Shown here piece by piece: positions 59,979-64,000 of a stretch of DNA of 64,000 bases (positions are counted from its first letter, which is position 1; each line of letters begins with the position of its first letter). The position numbers and the translations under genes are program-made. The stretch comes from Polaribacter septentrionalilitoris (lineage in GTDB: Bacteria > Bacteroidota > Bacteroidia > Flavobacteriales > Flavobacteriaceae). The notes below the pieces were generated by a model. The model made no database searches and was not told the DNA's origin. It saw only the letters and a list, made by a program, of their open reading frames with translations. Where the stretch lies: the NCBI RefSeq assembly GCF_009832745.1, contig NZ_VRMJ01000041.1, positions 480,152-544,151 on the forward strand. Direction: 5' to 3'.

Positions 59979-60866
59979 ATGAACAAAATTAACATTAAAA
60001 TTAAGGTATTGGCTGTTGCAATATCTCTAGGAGCTTTCATTTCTTGTGAACAACAAGAAAATGATTTTGAAACTGATTCAAAGATTATTAAAGAAGTTGA
60101 GTTATTAGGAAAAAGAGGAGAAGAGACTAACTGTACTCCAGGAAAAAGTAATTTTAATACAAGAAATGTTGACATAAGTAATCCTGCGAATACAGGAACA
60201 GTAGATGATAGAACATGTCATCAAGATTATTATGAGCTTACTAAATTTGGTAAAATTTATGGTAATTATAGAATTGCTGAAAATTCGAATCACTGGGATA
60301 CAAATACTTTACAGCCTAGAATAGAACGTTCTTATCCTAGAGCAAATAGTAAAATTGGAAGTAAATTTACTTTTAAAGGTAAATTTATCATAGAAAGAGT
60401 AGGTACTACAGGTAACTTTAATACCGAAGGTACTTACATTGCTCAAACAAAAGGGAAGTATAATGCAGAAGGGTCTAGCCCAGGTAGTGGTGATAAAGAT
60501 CCTGCAATTTGTTTATACTTAGCTAAAAAAGGTGCTAAAGTAAATGGTGTGCAAACTTTTGATATATATGCAGAACGAATTAAAAAAGTTAGAAGTACAA
60601 ATGGAAGTGGAAGGGAAGTAGTAAAATTAACTACTGTTAATAAAGGAGAAGAAAATGATTTCGAAGTAAGAATGGGTTTCAGAATTGTAAATGGAGAAAA
60701 GCAACATTACTGTAACGTATTTATAAACGGAACACCTTACTATTGGAATGTACCTCAGCCAAATAGAGGTACACAATCTGGATTTAGATATGGAGCATAT
60801 CGTTGTAAAGGAGGATCTGCGCATATTAGATGGGCTGACACTAAATATACTCGTATAAACAAATAA
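59979..60866 (+). CDS. Lipoprotein with jelly-roll, polysaccharide-lyase-like fold
   Basis: 295 residues. Lipoprotein signal with lipobox FISC (VAISLGAFISCEQQENDFE), whose acidic residues suggest surface export. The body is beta-rich and follows the order of jelly-roll lyases (PL7/PL28-like): an Arg-rich strand (LQPRIERSYPRANSKIGSKFTFKGKFIIERVG), a GTYIAQTKGK strand where lyases have Q-I-H, and the closing FRYGAYRCKGGSAHIRW. The canonical PL7 triplets are not exact, so activity is uncertain; it may be a divergent lyase or a glycan-binding protein. Four Cys suggest disulfides. If it acts on alginate or another uronate polymer, its products would feed the kdgK/eda pair at 10-12 kb; that link is speculative. 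Confidence 0.55.
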   Translation: MNKINIKIKVLAVAISLGAFISCEQQENDFETDSKIIKEVELLGKRGEETNCTPGKSNFNTRNVDISNPANTGTVDDRTCHQDYYELTKFGKIYGNYRIAENSNHWDTNTLQPRIERSYPRANSKIGSKFTFKGKFIIERVGTTGNFNTEGTYIAQTKGKYNAEGSSPGSGDKDPAICLYLAKKGAKVNGVQTFDIYAERIKKVRSTNGSGREVVKLTTVNKGEENDFEVRMGFRIVNGEKQHYCNVFINGTPYYWNVPQPNRGTQSGFRYGAYRCKGGSAHIRWADTKYTRINK

Positions 60867-60891
60867 TTTAGTTTAAATTTAGGAATTATAA

Positions 60892-60927
60892 AAAACCTCA
60901 AAACATTTGTTTTGAGGTTTTATTTTT
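60892..60927 (+). terminator. Rho-independent terminator after the lyase-like gene
   Basis: The stem AAAACCTCAAAAC / GTTTTGAGGTTTT (60892-60904 with 60909-60921) is followed by TATTTTT; symmetric enough to act on both strands. Confidence 0.8.
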
Positions 60928-61133
60928 CAATTAATTTTGTTGTTAAATACTTTTTTTTTTTTGACTTTATAAGAGGTTTCATGATACGCTAATTTTCCAT
61001 CTTTAGCAATACTTTCAATAATAACCAACATTTCTCCAATATTGTCATCTGCATAAAATTCTACTTTACCTTTTCCGTTTTTATCTGATGTTAGATTAGG
61101 TTGCCAAAAAACTATTGAGCGTAAAATTCTTTT
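60927..61133 (-). pseudogene. Remnant C-terminus of a large surface protein
   Basis: Minus-strand frame bounded by a TAA (61136-61134) upstream and a TGA (60929-60927) downstream, 68 sense codons, with no start codon near its 5' end. It reads RILRSIVFWQPNLTSDKNGKGKVEF, then YADDNIGEMLVIIESIAKDGKLAYHETSYKV and a Lys run. VFWQPNL...DKNGKGKVEFY and VIIESIAKDGKLAY closely recall the C-terminus of the large MG2/alpha-macroglobulin-like or TonB-linked surface proteins of Flavobacteriaceae (WQPNL.T..GKA.V.FY.....V.IEGI..DG). It contains a 12-A run (plus-strand T at 60951-60962). A decayed gene left behind after rearrangement is the best reading. The rest of the 300-bp gap 60867-61168 is terminator and AT-rich sequence. 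Confidence 0.62.
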
Positions 61134-61168
61134 TTAATAGAAAAACTAGGTTTTATAGTTTAAACCTA

Positions 61169-62371
61169 TTAATCACGTACATGTCCTTCTCCAATAATAT
61201 AATATTTGTTGGTGACAAGCTCTTTTAGGCCTAAAGGTCCTCTATGATGCAATTTGTCTGTACTTATTGCCAATTCTGCTCCAACACCTAATTGACCACC
61301 ATCCGTAAAACGAGTTGAAGCGTTTTTGTATACAGCAGCACAATCTACTTGCTCCATAAAATTATTAGCATTAGCATCATTCGTTGTCATAATTGAGGCA
61401 GAATGTCCACCAGAAAATTGATTAATCATTTCAATTGTTTGCTCTAAATGATCTACAGCTGCAATACAACATTTTAATTCTAAAAATTCTTCTCGCCAAA
61501 TATTTTGATCTGTAATTAATGTTTCTTCTGATAAAACCTCTTTTATTTCATCATCAACTAAAATAGTAACCTTTTTTTCCTTTAAAACAGCTTGTAATTC
61601 TTTTACTTTTGATTCGAAATCTTCGATGTTTTTGTTGATAAGGATTTTATCTAAAGCATTACAAGCCGAAATTTTATCAGTTTTAGCATTAATGATTACA
61701 GCTAAGGTTTTTTGCCAATCTGCATGTTCATCAACATATAAAAAATTATTACCTCTACCACTTATTAAAACTGCACATTTGGCGTGTTCTTTTACAAAGT
61801 TTATCAAACGTTCTCCACCTCTTGGTACAATTAAATCGAGTTGCTCAGAAGGGTTTTTTAGAAAAGATTGGGTTTCTTCTCTGTTGAGTTGCATCAACTT
61901 AATGTAATCTGTACTCAAATTATTTTCTTTTAAAGCTTGATGCCAAAAATCAACTAAAATAACATTGCTGTTTACAGCTTCTTTACCACCTTTTAACAAG
62001 ATTTTATTGTTGGCTTTAAACGCTAAAACAGCAGCCTCTATGGTTACATCTGGTCTTGATTCGTAAATAATCATGATGGTTCCAAAAGGAGCAGTTTTGT
62101 TGGTTACTTGTAATCCGTTGTCTAAATCTTTATGACTAATAATTTGATTTACAGGATCTTCTTGCGCTTTAACTTCGTTGATGGCTTTGATCATTCCATC
62201 AATTTTTTTATTGTTTACAATCAAACGATCAAACATTGCTTGATCTTCTTTCTGAAAAGCATCTAAATCTTTTTTATTCGCTTTTAATAAGGCTTCTCGA
62301 TTTTCATCAAGAATTCTTGTCATGCTTTGTAATACGTTGTTTTTTGTTGTTATGTCTAGTAATTTCATCAT
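61169..62371 (-). CDS. proA: Glutamate-5-semialdehyde dehydrogenase
   Basis: 400 residues of the aldehyde dehydrogenase superfamily, ProA type. Motifs: PFGTIMIIYESRPDVTIEAAVLAFKANNKILLKGGKEAVNSN, PRGGERLINFVKEHAKCAVLISGRGNNFLYVDE, the catalytic-Cys segment KISACNALDKILI, and the end ELAISTDKLHHRGPLGLKELVTNKYYIIGEGHVR. It reduces gamma-glutamyl phosphate to the semialdehyde in proline synthesis. It starts 7 bp after the proB stop; a second ATG one codon later is equally possible. Confidence 0.95.
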   Translation of the reverse strand: MMKLLDITTKNNVLQSMTRILDENREALLKANKKDLDAFQKEDQAMFDRLIVNNKKIDGMIKAINEVKAQEDPVNQIISHKDLDNGLQVTNKTAPFGTIMIIYESRPDVTIEAAVLAFKANNKILLKGGKEAVNSNVILVDFWHQALKENNLSTDYIKLMQLNREETQSFLKNPSEQLDLIVPRGGERLINFVKEHAKCAVLISGRGNNFLYVDEHADWQKTLAVIINAKTDKISACNALDKILINKNIEDFESKVKELQAVLKEKKVTILVDDEIKEVLSEETLITDQNIWREEFLELKCCIAAVDHLEQTIEMINQFSGGHSASIMTTNDANANNFMEQVDCAAVYKNASTRFTDGGQLGVGAELAISTDKLHHRGPLGLKELVTNKYYIIGEGHVRD

Positions 62372-62378
62372 TTAAATT

Positions 62379-63149
62379 TTAAAGTGCCACTTTTGTTCCT
62401 ACAGATTTACCGTCAATAATATCAATAATGGTATTGTCTCTTTTACCATTTGCAATAAAAGTAGGGATGTTGTTTGCAGCCGTTTCTTGCGCGTAATCTA
62501 ATTTAGAACCCATTCCGCCTCTGCCTTCACCAGGTTTTTTATTACTATCTCTAATGTATTTGTCTAAATCTTCATCAGGATTTACATTGGTGATTAAATC
62601 ACTATCCTCAGACTGAGGATGCCCAGTGTATAAACCATCGATATCTGTTAAGATGATTAATTTATCAGCATTCATTAATTGCGCAATTAAACTGGCTAAT
62701 TCATCATTATCAGAAAACATAGACATGGTAACAGAAACAGCATCATCTTCATTGGCTATTGGGACAACACCTTCAGCCATTAATCCTTCGCAACAATTTA
62801 TCATATTTTGTCTATGCACACCAGGGCTAAAATCTCTTTTGGTAGGTAATACTTGTGCACACTTCATACCAAAGTCATTAAAAAGATTGTAATAATGACG
62901 CATCATTCTTGGTTGACCGATAGCAGAGTATACCTGACGTCTTTGTGTTTCGTTTTCAATTTTTGACTCTCCTAAAACCTCTTTACCAGCAATTACAGAA
63001 CCAGATGAAACAAGAATAGTCATAATGTCTCTTTCATATAATTCTGCAACTTGTTGTACTAAGCGCCTTAAAACAGGTCTAACAATTCTGTTATCTCTGT
63101 TTGTCATTACATTTGTTCCTACTTTAATTACGATTCTTTCTTTGTACAT
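62379..63149 (-). CDS. proB: Glutamate 5-kinase (no PUA domain)
   Basis: 256 residues: only the amino-acid kinase domain (VIKVGTNVMTNRDN, LVSSGSVIAGKEVLGE, IANEDDAVSVTMSMFSDNDELASLIAQLMNADKLIILTDIDGLYTGHP, GRGGMGSKLDYAQETAANNIPTFIANG). The C-terminal PUA domain of E. coli ProB is missing, which is normal for many Bacteroidetes and plants. It phosphorylates glutamate at the gamma position, the first and usually proline-inhibited step. It lies 1 bp after proC. Confidence 0.94.
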   Translation of the reverse strand: MYKERIVIKVGTNVMTNRDNRIVRPVLRRLVQQVAELYERDIMTILVSSGSVIAGKEVLGESKIENETQRRQVYSAIGQPRMMRHYYNLFNDFGMKCAQVLPTKRDFSPGVHRQNMINCCEGLMAEGVVPIANEDDAVSVTMSMFSDNDELASLIAQLMNADKLIILTDIDGLYTGHPQSEDSDLITNVNPDEDLDKYIRDSNKKPGEGRGGMGSKLDYAQETAANNIPTFIANGKRDNTIIDIIDGKSVGTKVAL

Positions 63150-63150
63150 T

Positions 63151-63957
63151 TTAGTGTTCTTTACCTAACTCTACAGCTCTATTAAAAGCAGCAAAAGCAG
63201 CGTCTTTTATTAATTCGTTTACGTTATTGTCTTCCATAGAATCTAATGCTGCACGTGTTGTACCGCCTTTAGAAGCTACTTTTTCCATCCAAGAATTTGG
63301 TGATAAGTTAGATTGATTAAAAAGTTCTATGGCACCTGTAAAAGTTTGACTCACCAAAACAGTTGAATCTTTTTTTGAAAAGCCCATTTTAAGTGCAGCT
63401 TCCATCATACTTTGCATAAAATAAAACACGTAAGCTGGCCCACTACCAGAAATTCCAGTAGAAGCATCAATTAATTTTTCAGTGCTTACTTCCATAGATT
63501 TACCAGTGGTATCTAATAAGCTTTCAATGGTTAATTTTTCAATTCTAGAAACTTCAGGTGATGTTACGTAAGAGGTTAATCCTTTACCTATTTTAGCTGG
63601 TAAATTAGGCATTGCTCTTACAATTTTTGTTAAACTAGAATATTGTTTGATGTTATTGATATTAACACCAGCCATTATAGAGACTAGTATTTGGCCAGGT
63701 TTTACATAAGGTTTTAATGCTTTAAATAGATTTTCTGCATGATAAGGTTTTACCGCGATAAAAATAATATCTGCTTTTGGTACACATTCTTCTAATTCTT
63801 TAAAAGCATCAAAATGAGAAATCTCATTTAATTCTTCTAATTTTTCTTCAGAATTATCTAAAACCATAATGTTTTTCTTCTTCAATAATTTTGATTTGGA
63901 CATACCTTCTGCATAGGTTAACCCCATATTACCAGCACCGATTACTAAAATTTTCAT
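63151..63957 (-). CDS. proC: Pyrroline-5-carboxylate reductase
   Basis: 268 residues. N-terminal Rossmann motif VIGAGNMGLTYAEGM, then IFIAVKPYHAENLFKAL, VSIMAGVNINNI, VRAMPNLPAKIGKG, and the P5CR signature SGSGPAYVFYFMQSMMEAALKMG with VASKGGTTRAALD. It reduces pyrroline-5-carboxylate to proline with NAD(P)H. The order proC-proB-proA on one strand, with gaps of 1 and 7 bp, makes a complete glutamate-to-proline operon; proline may also serve as an osmolyte. Its promoter would lie at or beyond the window edge. Confidence 0.95.
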   Translation of the reverse strand: MKILVIGAGNMGLTYAEGMSKSKLLKKKNIMVLDNSEEKLEELNEISHFDAFKELEECVPKADIIFIAVKPYHAENLFKALKPYVKPGQILVSIMAGVNINNIKQYSSLTKIVRAMPNLPAKIGKGLTSYVTSPEVSRIEKLTIESLLDTTGKSMEVSTEKLIDASTGISGSGPAYVFYFMQSMMEAALKMGFSKKDSTVLVSQTFTGAIELFNQSNLSPNSWMEKVASKGGTTRAALDSMEDNNVNELIKDAAFAAFNRAVELGKEH

Positions 63958-63970
63958 TTTTTTTTTAAGT

Positions 63971-63993
63971 TTAATTAATTAATTAATTAATTA
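63971..63993. repeat. Tetranucleotide repeat (TTAA)x5 upstream of proC
   Basis: Five perfect TTAA units plus TTA, starting 13 bp from the proC start codon, in the leader or promoter region. Self-complementary; no specific role is evident. Confidence 0.7.
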
Positions 63994-64000
63994 TTTATTT

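Noticed and set aside
1..64000. tRNA, rRNA, CRISPR arrays, insertion sequences, integrases, prophage genes or an origin
   Set aside because: I looked for them and saw none; no transposase or phage protein appears among the translated frames, and no regularly spaced repeats of CRISPR size were seen.

Overview
The window is AT-rich DNA (roughly 30% GC by eye) from a marine Flavobacteriaceae bacterium, most like Polaribacter or a close relative. The support is internal. Two secreted proteins end in type IX secretion (T9SS) C-terminal sorting domains. Promoters carry the Bacteroidetes -7 element TAnnTTTG instead of an E. coli -10. Lipoproteins have acidic residues after the lipobox cysteine. There are laminarin-type glycoside hydrolases, and the set of housekeeping genes (MnmE, a DnaX without Cys module, a dihydroorotase-like protein, BatA-like, TIGR02757, DUF5916) is typical of the family. 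The genus is an inference. No tRNA, rRNA, CRISPR array, prophage or insertion sequence was recognised.

Layout. 1-4.9 kb: the end of a beta-glucan (laminarin-type) utilisation locus, with a GH30 (5' end cut by the window), a GPH-type sugar permease, a cytoplasmic GH17 and a T9SS-exported carbohydrate-binding-like protein. 5.0-8.4 kb: two tiny ORFs, each followed by its own strong terminator, then an RtcB RNA ligase / PrfH release-factor-like pair (a predicted ribosome or RNA repair module) and a TPR protein. 8.4-12.1 kb: a peptidoglycan-binding-like membrane protein, then a LacI-family regulator divergent from 2-keto-3-deoxygluconate kinase and KDPG aldolase. Two LacI-type palindromes lie between them, and the regulator has no ATG/GTG/TTG start ahead of its helix-turn-helix.

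12.2-33.8 kb is the most interesting part. A seven-gene, tightly overlapping operon encodes a CheY-like receiver, an H-NOX nitric-oxide sensor, a three-PAS histidine kinase, a FIST-domain (NosP-type) sensor, a second histidine kinase, an Hpt protein and a LytTR response regulator. It is followed by a large secreted DUF4114/T9SS protein and an exopolysaccharide-type cluster: a TPR/beta-barrel exporter, a STAS protein, a flippase, a GT4, a membrane-anchored GH5-like glycosidase, an Ig-like secreted protein, a giant GT-C-like membrane protein and a receiver-GT2 fusion. Five promoters in this region share direct-repeat half-sites (core nnCTAnA, period 21-22 bp). In all five the proximal half-site starts 55-56 bp upstream of a -7 element, and no -33 TTG is present. 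I read this as a LytTR regulon through which two NO sensors control matrix polysaccharide and a matrix protein.

33.8-64 kb is mostly housekeeping: a surface lipoprotein, mnmE, a gene interrupted by an in-frame TGA, mscS, dps, a Usp-SulP-MiaE-DUF4268 operon, a CPA1 antiporter, dnaX, msrA, an esterase / Tic20-like / dihydroorotase-like / BatA-like operon, a LolD-like ATPase operon, DUF5916, sucC, a jelly-roll lyase-like lipoprotein, a decayed surface-protein fragment and a proC-proB-proA proline operon.
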